A DNA stretch of 64,000 bases from Gallionella sp. (lineage in GTDB: Bacteria; Pseudomonadota; Gammaproteobacteria; Burkholderiales; Gallionellaceae): assembly GCA_023229845.1 (NCBI GenBank), contig JALNYK010000017.1, positions 1 through 64,000 on the forward strand, in the 5' to 3' direction. Made by a program: the position numbers and the translations under genes. Shown here in pieces: positions 7,630 to 15,226 of the stretch. The notes under the pieces were generated by a model, which was not told the DNA's origin, did not search any database, and was given only the letters and a program-made list of their open reading frames with translations. How positions within the stretch are numbered: the stretch's first letter is position 1; every line of letters starts with the position of its first letter.

Positions 7630-8421
7630 ATGCCGAATTGTAAGTTAACTGCACATAGTTTGAGCGAGTGGTTCGCCACCGAGCAGGGGGCTTACGTGCT
7701 GGCGCGCGAGCAGGCATATTTCGACCGCACCGTGGCGGACCTGTTCGGCTTCAACGCGATGCAGCTCTGCTTGCCGGAGCATGATTTCCTGCACAGCAGC
7801 CGCATACCGCTGCGCTTTTCGGCGGGCCATCAGCCGGGCAACGATGTGCGGCTGATCTGCGACGAGCTGCCGTTCGAGGCTGCGAGCCTGGATTTGGTGC
7901 TGATGCCGCATGTGCTGGAGTTCGCCGAGCATCCGCACCATATCCTGCGCGAGGTGGAACGGGTACTGATGCCGGAGGGCAACCTGATCATCACCGGTTT
8001 CAATCCGCGCAGTTTGTGGGGGATGAAGAAAACGCTGGGCGGGTTGCATCGCGCGCAGGGGCCGCGCGGTTATCCCTGGTGCGGCCAGTTTATCGCGCTG
8101 TCGCGGCTGAAGGATTGGCTGGCGCTGCTGGGTTTCGAGGTGGTCGGCGGACGTTTCGCCGCCTACGCGCCGCCGGTGCACCAAACCAAGTGGCTGGAAC
8201 GATTCGCGTTCATGGAACGCGCGGGTGACCGTTGGTGGGCGGTGAGCGGCGGGGTGTATTTTCTGCATGCGGTGAAGCGCGTGCCGGGCATGCGTCTGAT
8301 CAAGCCGCAATGGAACGAGGGGCTGGTGGGCAGGCTGATGCCGTCCGCGCCCAAACTGAACAACCGCATTACGCATTGCAGGGGCACGGCACGCCGTGCC
8401 CCTGCAGGAACATTGGAATAA
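7630..8421 (+). CDS. YafS-like SAM-dependent methyltransferase
   Basis: Class I SAM-dependent methyltransferase of the YafS group, substrate unknown. 263 aa. The motif I region is unusual, but LVLMPHVLEFAEHPHHILRE and VLMPEGNLIITGFNP are the characteristic post-motifs. The position divergent from gloB and ahead of rnhA and dnaQ matches E. coli yafS, which supports the assignment. The last residues (HCRGTARRAPAGTLE) are encoded by a 30-bp palindromic repeat at 8377-8406, so the C-terminus has probably been altered by a repeat insertion. The ATG at 7630 directly follows an in-frame GTG; either could be the start. Confidence 0.8.
   Translation: MPNCKLTAHSLSEWFATEQGAYVLAREQAYFDRTVADLFGFNAMQLCLPEHDFLHSSRIPLRFSAGHQPGNDVRLICDELPFEAASLDLVLMPHVLEFAEHPHHILREVERVLMPEGNLIITGFNPRSLWGMKKTLGGLHRAQGPRGYPWCGQFIALSRLKDWLALLGFEVVGGRFAAYAPPVHQTKWLERFAFMERAGDRWWAVSGGVYFLHAVKRVPGMRLIKPQWNEGLVGRLMPSAPKLNNRITHCRGTARRAPAGTLE
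8377..8406. repeat. REP-like palindrome inside the 3-prime end of the methyltransferase gene
   Basis: Two perfect 14-bp arms (TGCAGGGGCACGGC and its complement) are separated by 2 bp. It lies in frame within the last codons of the yafS-like gene. The GGGGC-rich palindromic form resembles the REP copies at 13483-13552. Confidence 0.7.
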
Positions 8422-8430
8422 CTGGCAGGC

Positions 8431-8880
8431 ATGGATAAAGAAATCGTAGAAATATTCACCGACGGCGCGTGCAAGGGCAATCCAGGCGTCGGCGGCTGGG
8501 GCGCGTTGCTGCGTACCAAGGGCAAGGAACGCGAGCTGTTCGGCGGCGAGGCGCACACCACCAACAACCGTATGGAGCTGATGGGCACGATCTCCGCGCT
8601 GGAAGCCTTGAAGCGTCACTGCCGCATCAAATTGCATACCGATTCCAAGTATGTGCTGCAGGGCATCACCGAGTGGCTGGAAGGCTGGAAGAAACGCGGC
8701 TGGAAGACCGCGGACAAGAAGCCGGTGAAGAACGAAGACCTGTGGCGCAGGCTGGACGCTATTGCGGCGCAGCACGAGATCGAATGGATCTGGGTCAAGG
8801 GCCACGCCGGCCACGACGGCAACGAGCGCGCCGACCAGCTGGCGAACCGCGGCGTGGAATCGATATTGGGGGGCAGCTGA
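8431..8880 (+). CDS. rnhA: Ribonuclease HI
   Basis: Cleaves the RNA strand of RNA-DNA hybrids, removing R-loops and primers. 149 aa, the normal length. The four acidic catalytic residues are in their usual contexts: IFTDGACKGNPG, NNRMELMG, HTDSKYV and GNERADQLAN. The basic handle region (WKKRGWKTADKKPVKN) is present. It starts 9 bp after the yafS-like gene and overlaps dnaQ by one base (TGATG), so translation of the two is probably coupled. Confidence 0.97.
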   Translation: MDKEIVEIFTDGACKGNPGVGGWGALLRTKGKERELFGGEAHTTNNRMELMGTISALEALKRHCRIKLHTDSKYVLQGITEWLEGWKKRGWKTADKKPVKNEDLWRRLDAIAAQHEIEWIWVKGHAGHDGNERADQLANRGVESILGGS

Positions 8881-9584
8881 TGCGTAGGATCGTACTGGAC
8901 ACCGAAACCACCGGCCTGAGTCCCGCCGGCGGGCACCGCATCATCGAAGTGGCGGCGATCGTGCTGGAGGGGCGCCGCGTCTCGAAGAATCACTTCCACC
9001 ATTACCTCGACCCCGAGCGCGAGGTCGACGAGGACGCCGCGCGGGTGCACGGTTTCACCTGGGACATGCTGCGCGGGCGGGCGAAGTTCGCCGACATCGC
9101 ACCCAGCTTTCTCGAATTCATCGGCGACGCGGAACTGATCATCCACAACGCCCCGTTCGACATGGGCTTCCTGAATCACGAACTCGGGCGGCTCAACCTG
9201 CCGCCGCTGACCAACCCGGTGACCGATACGCTGAAGGTCGCGCGCGAGATGCATCCGGGCAAGAAGAATAATCTGGATGCGCTGTGCAGCCGCTACGAGA
9301 TCGACAACGCGCACCGCACGCTGCACGGCGCGCTGCTGGACACCGAACTGCTGGCCGAAGTATTCCTCGCGATGACCCGCGGGCAGGAGAGCCTGCTCGG
9401 CGACGACCCGCAGGCCCCCGCAGAACGCCAGGCGGCGAAGCTGGAGCTGGACGGCACGCGCCCGCCGTTACGCGTGCTGCAGCCGACCGAAGAGGAACTG
9501 GCCGCGCACGCGCAGCAACTGGCCGACATCGACAAGGCCAGCAAGGGCGCGTGTCTGTGGAAGCAGCTCGAAGGCGCGGCTTAA
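8880..9584 (+). CDS. dnaQ: DNA polymerase III epsilon subunit (proofreading exonuclease)
   Basis: 3-prime to 5-prime proofreading exonuclease of the replicative polymerase. DEDDh exonuclease, 234 aa. Exo I VLDTETTGL, Exo II HNAPFDMGFLNHE and Exo III HGALLDTELLAEVF are visible. The C-terminal segment after about residue 180 corresponds to the alpha-binding tail. The ATG overlaps the rnhA stop codon by one base. The rnhA-dnaQ pair is divergent in E. coli but co-directional here. Confidence 0.95.
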   Translation: MRRIVLDTETTGLSPAGGHRIIEVAAIVLEGRRVSKNHFHHYLDPEREVDEDAARVHGFTWDMLRGRAKFADIAPSFLEFIGDAELIIHNAPFDMGFLNHELGRLNLPPLTNPVTDTLKVAREMHPGKKNNLDALCSRYEIDNAHRTLHGALLDTELLAEVFLAMTRGQESLLGDDPQAPAERQAAKLELDGTRPPLRVLQPTEEELAAHAQQLADIDKASKGACLWKQLEGAA

Positions 9585-9656
9585 GCCGTCAGGAACAACA
9601 CTATCGGGCACCAGCCCTTAACCTTACAGGCGCTCCTCGCGGCGCAGGAAACCAAC

Positions 9657-10853
9657 ATGAAAACAGACGTAATCATTATCGGCGCAGGCGCCGCAGGACT
9701 GATGTGCGCGATGCAGGCCGCGCAGCGCGGGCGCTCCGTGGTGCTGATCGACCACTCCAAGAAGCTCGCCGAGAAGATACGCATCTCCGGCGGAGGCAAC
9801 TGCAACTTCACCAATCGCGACGTGGCCCCGGACAACTTCATTTCCGCGAACCCGAACTTCTGCCGCTCCGCGCTGGCGCGCTACAAGCCGCAGGACTTCA
9901 TCGCACTGCTGTACAAGCACAACATCGCCTTCCAGGAAAAGACGCTGGGCCAGTTGTTCTGCGATGACGGCTCCGAGGCCATTGTCACGATGTTGCGCAA
10001 CGAATGCGACGAGGCTGGGGTCAAGCGCTTCATGGGCTGCGAGATCGAAGAGATCAAGTACGATGCGCCCCGGGAAGAGGGGGCAAAGGGAAAGTTCCAC
10101 GTCTCTGCCTCGCGCGGCGCATTCACCGCGTCGTCGCTGGTCATCGCCACCGGTGGCCTGTCCATCCCCAAGGCCGGTGCCACGCCTTACGGCTACCATG
10201 TCGCCGAACAGTTCGGCATCCCCATCGTCAAGCCCAAGCCCGGCCTCGTGCCGCTGAGCGTCGCCCCCGACGACTGGAAGCCTTATGCCGACCTGACCGG
10301 CGTGTCGCTGGACGTCACGGTCAGCTTCGGCAAGCGCAGTTTCCGCGAGAACATGCTGGTGACCCATAGAGGTCTTAGCGGCCCGGCGATTTTGCAAATC
10401 TCATCCTACTGGCAACACGGCCAGCCGCTGCACATCGACCTGCTGCCCGACCTCGACATGATGGAGCAACTGACCGAACAGAAGGGCAGCAAGAAACTGC
10501 TGAGCAACTACCTCACGCAATGGTGGCCGAAGAGCTTCGCCGATGCGTGGTGCGGCGAACTGGCCGGCGTCGAGAACCTGCCGCTGAACCAGTACAACGA
10601 CAAACAGCGCAAGCTGATCGCCACCGCGCTGCACGACTGGCAAGTTATCCCCAGCGGCACGCTGGGCTACACCAAGGCCGAAGTCACCTGTGGCGGCGTC
10701 GACACGCACGCGTTGTCGTCCAAGACCATGGAATGCAACGAAGTGCCGGGGCTGTATTTCATCGGTGAGGTCGTCGACGTCACCGGGCAGCTCGGTGGGT
10801 ACAACTTCCAGTGGGCGTGGGCCTCCGGCTATGCGGCGGGACAGGCGGTCTAA
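9657..10853 (+). CDS. YhiN/HI0933-family FAD-dependent oxidoreductase
   Basis: Flavoprotein of the HI0933 (BaiN/YhiN) family, 398 aa; physiological substrate unknown. The N-terminal Rossmann motif IIIGAGAAGLMCA binds FAD, followed by the family signature KIRISGGGNCNFTN. The second dinucleotide segment is VIATGGLSIPK, and the C-terminal FAD-contacting EVVDVTGQLGGYNFQWAW is intact. The ATG at 9657 is preceded by GGAAACC. It is separated from dnaQ by 72 bp and closed by a terminator at 10865, so probably monocistronic. Confidence 0.9.
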   Translation: MKTDVIIIGAGAAGLMCAMQAAQRGRSVVLIDHSKKLAEKIRISGGGNCNFTNRDVAPDNFISANPNFCRSALARYKPQDFIALLYKHNIAFQEKTLGQLFCDDGSEAIVTMLRNECDEAGVKRFMGCEIEEIKYDAPREEGAKGKFHVSASRGAFTASSLVIATGGLSIPKAGATPYGYHVAEQFGIPIVKPKPGLVPLSVAPDDWKPYADLTGVSLDVTVSFGKRSFRENMLVTHRGLSGPAILQISSYWQHGQPLHIDLLPDLDMMEQLTEQKGSKKLLSNYLTQWWPKSFADAWCGELAGVENLPLNQYNDKQRKLIATALHDWQVIPSGTLGYTKAEVTCGGVDTHALSSKTMECNEVPGLYFIGEVVDVTGQLGGYNFQWAWASGYAAGQAV

Positions 10854-10864
10854 AGTGGTGAGCA

Positions 10865-10896
10865 AAAAAGACCACTCATTTCTGAGCGGTCTTTTT
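10865..10896 (+). terminator. Terminator after the YhiN-like gene
   Basis: AAAAAGACC-A-CTCA pairs with TGAG-C-GGTCTTTTT around TTTC (one mismatch), ending in five T residues, 12 bp past the stop codon. It may also serve the convergent DUF2188 gene. Confidence 0.8.
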
Positions 10897-10913
10897 GAGG
10901 ACTTACTTTGCGT

Positions 10914-11135
10914 TTATCCACGTGGAGGGAACGGGTCATTACCGTAACTATCTCGCGCTCGTATCTTACCGTCGCGACCATGTGTAATAACATCCCCACC
11001 TTGATTTGTCGCTATTTCTTTCGCGCGCTCTTGGGCTTGTTGCTGTGTATCATGACGCGAGGTATCACGTTCGTTACCTTCGCCTCTCACGGCCCAAGTG
11101 CCGTCGTCCCGTTGTACAACATGCTGGTGTGCCAT
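10914..11135 (-). CDS. DUF2188 domain protein
   Basis: Small 73-aa protein consisting only of a DUF2188 domain (HVVQRDDGTWAVRGEGN, THGRDGKIRARDSYGNDPFP). The family is widespread and of unknown function; some members are implicated in stress tolerance. AGGAAA precedes the ATG at normal spacing. It is convergent with the upstream flavoprotein gene. Start and family are clear; function is not. Confidence 0.85.
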   Translation of the reverse strand: MAHQHVVQRDDGTWAVRGEGNERDTSRHDTQQQAQERAKEIATNQGGDVITHGRDGKIRARDSYGNDPFPPRG

Positions 11136-11230
11136 ATTGATTTCCTAGTTAAGGGCAAAATTACCCGAAGCACTATATGTGGGTTGTTTTTGAATATTCA
11201 CCCCCTATATTTAGCGTGCGTAACGCGTAG

Positions 11231-11257
11231 GATGGGTTGAGCGCAGTGATACCCATC
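11231..11257. repeat. REP palindrome at the 3-prime end of the RAYT gene
   Basis: GATGGGT and ACCCATC arms flank GAGCGCAGTG. It is an inverted copy of the repeats at 11855-11994 and overlaps the RAYT stop codon by two bases. The REP family thus brackets the transposase in opposite orientations. Confidence 0.85.
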
Positions 11258-11792
11258 AATCCTTGCGTTCGCTACACTCCCAATTCACACCCTCATCGCC
11301 CGCCCAATCAACCGGCAACACGCCCGCCCGCACGTATCGATGAAACGACGAGTGCGGCCAATCGGCGACGCGCGACACCAAACCATGCTTGACCGGGTTT
11401 ATATGGATGTAATCGACATGGCGCGAGAAATCCGCTTCGTCGCGGATGAGGTGTTCCCAATAACGACGTTGCCAGATACCTCGCTCACCTCTGCCTTGGC
11501 GGCTGTCCGAACGGTGTTCGCCGTGCGGCAAGTTGCGTGAAAACACAGTCTTGATTAACCGCCAGCGCAACGCGAAATCGCTGTCGCCTTCGGGCAAGGT
11601 CCAGATGGTGTGCAGGTGCTCTGGCAATATCGCGACGGCATCAATAGAGAATGGGTAGCGCTCGCGGGCGTATTCGAACGCGCTGCGCAGCAACGCGATG
11701 TTGTCGGTCAGCAGGGATTGCGACCGGTCTGCAAGATTCACCGTGAAGAAGTAACTCGCTCCGGCGACGTCGCTGCGGCGGTAATTGGTCAT
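11256..11792 (-). CDS. REP-associated tyrosine transposase (RAYT, Y1/IS200-like)
   Basis: Single-copy HuH/Tyr transposase domain protein of the RAYT group, thought to recognise and mobilise REP hairpins. 178 aa. The N-terminus NYRRSDVAGASYFFTV is typical. The metal-binding motif HLH is in LPEHLHTIW, and the nucleophile Tyr is in HVDYIHINPVKHG. It is flanked by REP palindromes in inverted orientation: one overlaps the stop codon (11231-11257) and three tandem copies lie upstream (11855-11994), a layout expected for RAYT loci. It appears intact. Confidence 0.93.
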   Translation of the reverse strand: MTNYRRSDVAGASYFFTVNLADRSQSLLTDNIALLRSAFEYARERYPFSIDAVAILPEHLHTIWTLPEGDSDFALRWRLIKTVFSRNLPHGEHRSDSRQGRGERGIWQRRYWEHLIRDEADFSRHVDYIHINPVKHGLVSRVADWPHSSFHRYVRAGVLPVDWAGDEGVNWECSERKD

Positions 11793-11854
11793 GGGGCATG
11801 ATAGCGAGGGGTGTGGTTATGCTCAACCATTTGCGCTCGATCCATCTTGAGTGT

Positions 11855-11994
11855 GGTGGTGTGCATGATGGGTATCGCTGCGCTCAACCCATCCTACGGG
11901 AGGTGGTGTGCATGATGGGTATCGCTGCGCTCAACCCATCCTACGGGAGGTGGTGCGCATGATGGGTATCGCTACGCTCAACCCATCCTACGGG
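11855..11994. repeat. Three tandem 47-bp REP units
   Basis: Units start at 11855, 11902 and 11949. Units 1 and 2 are identical; unit 3 differs at two positions. Each holds a REP hairpin (GATGGGT ... ACCCATC) plus the linker CCTACGGGAGGTGGTG. They fill the gap between the RAYT and lemA; no gene or promoter is evident within them. Confidence 0.92.
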
Positions 11995-12043
11995 TGGGGA
12001 TTGGTGCTATATTTCCTGCGTGTTCAATCTTGAGGAGTTGACG

Positions 12044-12652
12044 ATGCGTGTCCTGTGGATGGTTTTGCTGACGGTGCTGTTGAGCGGTTGCGGCTATAAC
12101 ACTTTTCAAACGACAGACGAGCAGATCAAGGCGAGTTGGGCGGAGGTGCTGAACCAGTACCAGCGGCGCGCCGATCTGATCCCCAATCTGGTTAACACGG
12201 TGAAGGGTTATGCGGCGCAGGAGCAGGCGGTGTTGCTGGGCGTCACCGAGGCGCGCGCGAAGGTCGGCAGCATCCAGGCGACGCCGGAACTGGTCAACGA
12301 TCCGCAGGCCTTCGCCAACTTCCAGGCGGCGCAGGGGCAGCTGACCTCGGCGCTGAGCCGCTTGCTGGTGGTGTCGGAGAACTACCCGCAGCTGAAGTCC
12401 GATGCGAACTTCCGCGATCTGCAGGCGCAGCTCGAAGGCACGGAGAACCGCATCACCGTGGCGCGCAAGCGTTACATCGAGGCGGTGCAGGAATACAACG
12501 TCGCGGTGCGTTCCTTCCCGACCAACCTGACGGCGATGCTGTTCGGCTACGCGGTCAAGCCTTCGTTTACCGTGGAGAACGAGAAGGCGATCTCGGCTCC
12601 ACCGGCGGTGGATTTCTCGGCACCTCAACCCGCCGCCGCACCGGCGAAGTAA
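12044..12652 (+). CDS. lemA: LemA-family lipoprotein
   Basis: LemA-domain protein of 202 aa, predicted to be a membrane-anchored helical bundle. The N-terminus MRVLWMVLLTVLLSGC ends in a lipobox with Cys16 as lipidation site. The hallmark RRADLIPNLVNTVKGYA and YNVAVRSFPTNL motifs are present. GAGGA precedes the ATG at 12044. The TPM-domain gene begins at the very next base after its stop, and a second TPM gene follows, the common LemA-TPM arrangement. The role of this pair is not established. Confidence 0.92.
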   Translation: MRVLWMVLLTVLLSGCGYNTFQTTDEQIKASWAEVLNQYQRRADLIPNLVNTVKGYAAQEQAVLLGVTEARAKVGSIQATPELVNDPQAFANFQAAQGQLTSALSRLLVVSENYPQLKSDANFRDLQAQLEGTENRITVARKRYIEAVQEYNVAVRSFPTNLTAMLFGYAVKPSFTVENEKAISAPPAVDFSAPQPAAAPAK

Positions 12653-13486
12653 ATGAACATCCTGGCGCGAGTCTTCCTGCTTGCGCTGCTGCTGGCCGGG
12701 GCGGCGCAGGCGGAGGTCGCCGTCCCGGCGCTGTCCGCGCGCGTCACCGACCTCACTTCCACGCTGGACGCGCAACAGCTCCAGTCTCTTGAATCCAAAC
12801 TCGCCGCATTCGAGGCGAAGAAGGGCGCGCAGGTCGCGGTGCTGCTCCTGCCGACCACCCAGCCCGAGACCATAGAGCAATACGGCATCCGCGTCGCCGA
12901 GGCATGGAAGCTCGGGCGCAAGGGCGTGGACGACGGCGTGTTGCTGCTGGTCGCGAAGGAGGATCGTGCGATGCGCATCGAGGTCGGCTACGGGCTGGAA
13001 GGCGCGCTGAACGACGCGACCGCTAAGCGCATCGTCGCCGAGATCATCACGCCGTTCTTCAAACGCGGCGAGTTCTATCAGGGACTGGACGCAGGCACGG
13101 CGGCGATCATCAAGGTGGTCGAGGGCGAACCCTTGCCCGAGCCGCAACGTGGCACGTCAGGCGACAAGGGCGACATCGAGTCTTTGTTGTTCGTCGCGTT
13201 CGGTGCGGTGGTCGTCATCGGCGGCATACTGCGATCATTGCTCGGGCGTTTCCCCGCGGCACTGCTGACCGGCGGCGGACTGGGGCTGGTGGCATGGCTG
13301 ACGGCAGTACCCTTGCTGATGGCGCTGCTGGCCGGAGTGATGGCTTTCGTGTTCGTCTTGCTGGGCGGCATGCGCCACGGCTTCGGCGGCCATCGCGGGG
13401 GCGGATTCGGCGGTGGATTTGGAGGGGGCGGCTTCGGCGGTGGGTTCGGTGGGTTCGGTGGTGGCGGAGCGTCTGGTCGTTGGTAG
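12653..13486 (+). CDS. TPM-domain membrane protein with Gly-rich tail (YgcG-like)
   Basis: 277-aa secreted, membrane-anchored TPM-domain protein. A signal peptide ends near GAAQA-EV. The TPM domain (about 25-150) has VTDLTSTLDAQQ and RIEVGYGLEGALNDA. Two hydrophobic helices (about 180-240) follow, and the C-terminus is a Gly/Phe-rich tail (GGGFGGGFGG) ending in SGRW. The tail length is low-complexity and may vary between strains. Translation starts immediately after the lemA stop. The stop codon TAG lies inside a REP palindrome. Confidence 0.9.
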   Translation: MNILARVFLLALLLAGAAQAEVAVPALSARVTDLTSTLDAQQLQSLESKLAAFEAKKGAQVAVLLLPTTQPETIEQYGIRVAEAWKLGRKGVDDGVLLLVAKEDRAMRIEVGYGLEGALNDATAKRIVAEIITPFFKRGEFYQGLDAGTAAIIKVVEGEPLPEPQRGTSGDKGDIESLLFVAFGAVVVIGGILRSLLGRFPAALLTGGGLGLVAWLTAVPLLMALLAGVMAFVFVLLGGMRHGFGGHRGGGFGGGFGGGGFGGGFGGFGGGGASGRW

Positions 13487-13506
13487 GGGCGCGATTCATC
13501 GCGCCC
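13483..13506. repeat. REP-like palindrome, first of an inverted pair
   Basis: GTAGGGGCGCGATTCATCGCGCCC. It forms a hairpin through GGGCGCGAT and supplies the stop codon of the TPM gene. A near-identical inverted copy follows 22 bp later. Confidence 0.85.
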
Positions 13507-13528
13507 TTTGGGGTACGGTAATCAATTT

Positions 13529-13552
13529 GGGCGCGATAAATCGCGCCCCTAC
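13529..13552. repeat. REP-like palindrome, second of the inverted pair
   Basis: GGGCGCGATAAATCGCGCCCCTAC is the reverse complement of the copy at 13483-13506 with one difference. Together they occupy the space between the two TPM genes. Confidence 0.85.
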
Positions 13553-13564
13553 GGATGGGGTGAT

Positions 13565-14062
13565 ATGGATTTGAAACGCATCATGCGGCACCTGTCGAGC
13601 GGACGCGCAAACGTGCATCGCGTGCTGCCACCGCGCGCGCTGGAGACGATAGAGCGCGCGATCGCCGCGACGGAGATGCAGCACGACGGGCAGATACGCT
13701 TCGCGGTCGAGGCCGCACTGGACTGGCAGCCGCTGCTGGCCGGGCAGACCGCGCGTGAGCGCGCCGTCGAGGTGTTTTCGGAATTGCGCGTGTGGGACAC
13801 CGAACACAACAATGGCGTGCTGATCTATTTGCTGCTGGCCGATCATGACGTGGAGATGGTCGCCGACCGTGGCATCCATGCGAAGCTCGGTCAGCCGGTC
13901 TGGGAGGAAATCTGTCAGGAGATGGAGGCTGCATTCCGCGACGGCCGCTTCGAGGCCGGCGTGCTAGCCGGGGTGCGCGCGGTCGGCGACCATCTGGTGA
14001 AGCACTTCCCGCCTCGCAGCGACAAACCCAACGAGATGCCGGACAGCCCGGTGGTGATGTAG
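13565..14062 (+). CDS. Second TPM-domain protein
   Basis: 165-aa cytosolic or peripheral TPM-domain protein without signal peptide or clear membrane segment, typical of the third gene in LemA-TPM-TPM clusters. Motifs include ERAIAATEMQHDGQIRFAVE and VEMVADRGIHAKL. The ATG at 13565 is chosen because upstream in-frame codons fall in the REP pair. An inverted REP pair separates it from the first TPM gene and could form an mRNA hairpin that uncouples expression. Confidence 0.85.
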   Translation: MDLKRIMRHLSSGRANVHRVLPPRALETIERAIAATEMQHDGQIRFAVEAALDWQPLLAGQTARERAVEVFSELRVWDTEHNNGVLIYLLLADHDVEMVADRGIHAKLGQPVWEEICQEMEAAFRDGRFEAGVLAGVRAVGDHLVKHFPPRSDKPNEMPDSPVVM

Positions 14063-14092
14063 CAGTTCGATTTCAGGGCGACAGAGGATCAG

Positions 14093-15226
14093 ATGAAGAT
14101 CGGCATACCGAAAGAGATCAAGACCAACGAGAACCGCGTGTCGCTGGTGCCTGCGGGTGCAGAGGCTTTGGTCGCGGCAGGGCATGAGGTCGTCGTCGAG
14201 ACCGGTGCGGGGCAGGGCAGCGGCTTTGCCGACGAGCAATATGTCGCGGCCGGCGCGCGGATCGCGGCCGATGCCGATGCAGTGTGGGCGGCTGCCGACC
14301 TGATCGTGAAGGTCAAGGAGCCGATCGCGCCGGAGTGGCCGCGCATCCGTCCCGGTCAGGTGATCTTCACCTATTTCCATTTCGCCGCGAGCGAGGCGCT
14401 GACCCGCGCGCATATCGCATCCGGCGCGGTGTGTATCGCTTACGAGACGGTCGAGCTGCCTTCCGGAGAACTGCCGTTGCTGACGCCGATGTCGGAAGTG
14501 GCCGGGCGCATGGCGGTGCAGGAAGGTGCGAAGTATCTGGAGAAACTGTACGGCGGGCGCGGCATCCTGCTGGGCGGCGTGCCCGGAGTGCCGCCGGCGA
14601 AGGTGGTGATCCTCGGCGGCGGCATGGTCGGTGTGAATGCGGCGAAGATGGCGGCCGGACTGGGCGCAAGCGTGGTGATCCTCGACGTGTCGCTGGAGCG
14701 GCTGCGCCATCTGAGCGACGTGATGCCCGCCAACGTGCAACTGATTTTCTCGAACCACCACAACCTGCTGGAGCAGATCGCCGGCGCCGATCTGGTGATC
14801 GGCGCGGTGCTGATTCCCGGAGCGATAGCGCCCCGGCTGATCCGTCGTGTAGACCTGAAGACCATGCGGCAGGGCGCGGTGATCGTCGATGTCGCGATCG
14901 ACCAGGGCGGCTGCGTAGAGACGATGTATCCGACCACGCACGAGAACCCGACCTTCGTCGTCGACGGCGTGATCCACTACGGCGTGGCGAACATGCCTGG
15001 CGGCGTGCCGACCACCTCGACGCTGGCGCTGACCAATGCGACCTTGCCCTATGTGTTGCAGCTGGCGAACAGGGGATGGCGGCGGGCACTGCAGGAATCG
15101 CCGGCGTTGCTGAAGGGGCTCAATATCGCCGACGGCAAGCTGACCCACAGAAAAGTCGCCGAGGCGTTCGGACTGGACTGCCATCCGGCGGAATCCATGG
15201 TCGATGAGCATTCGGCGGAGGGGTGA
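14093..15226 (+). CDS. ald: Alanine dehydrogenase
   Basis: Reversible NAD-dependent oxidative deamination of L-alanine to pyruvate and ammonia. 377 aa. The N-terminal MKIGIPKEIKTNENRVSLVP signature, the pyruvate-binding region, the NAD-binding VVILGGGMVGVNAAKMA and the C-terminal NMPGGVPTTSTLALTNATLP are intact. GAGGATC precedes the ATG. Its stop overlaps by four bases (GTGA) the possible start of the following histidine kinase, so the kinase may be translationally coupled to ald. Confidence 0.95.
   Translation: MKIGIPKEIKTNENRVSLVPAGAEALVAAGHEVVVETGAGQGSGFADEQYVAAGARIAADADAVWAAADLIVKVKEPIAPEWPRIRPGQVIFTYFHFAASEALTRAHIASGAVCIAYETVELPSGELPLLTPMSEVAGRMAVQEGAKYLEKLYGGRGILLGGVPGVPPAKVVILGGGMVGVNAAKMAAGLGASVVILDVSLERLRHLSDVMPANVQLIFSNHHNLLEQIAGADLVIGAVLIPGAIAPRLIRRVDLKTMRQGAVIVDVAIDQGGCVETMYPTTHENPTFVVDGVIHYGVANMPGGVPTTSTLALTNATLPYVLQLANRGWRRALQESPALLKGLNIADGKLTHRKVAEAFGLDCHPAESMVDEHSAEG

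Noticed and set aside
11855..11994. Possible CRISPR array
   Set aside because: There are only three units, the 47-bp periods are contiguous without unique spacers, and each holds a REP hairpin. It belongs to the RAYT locus.
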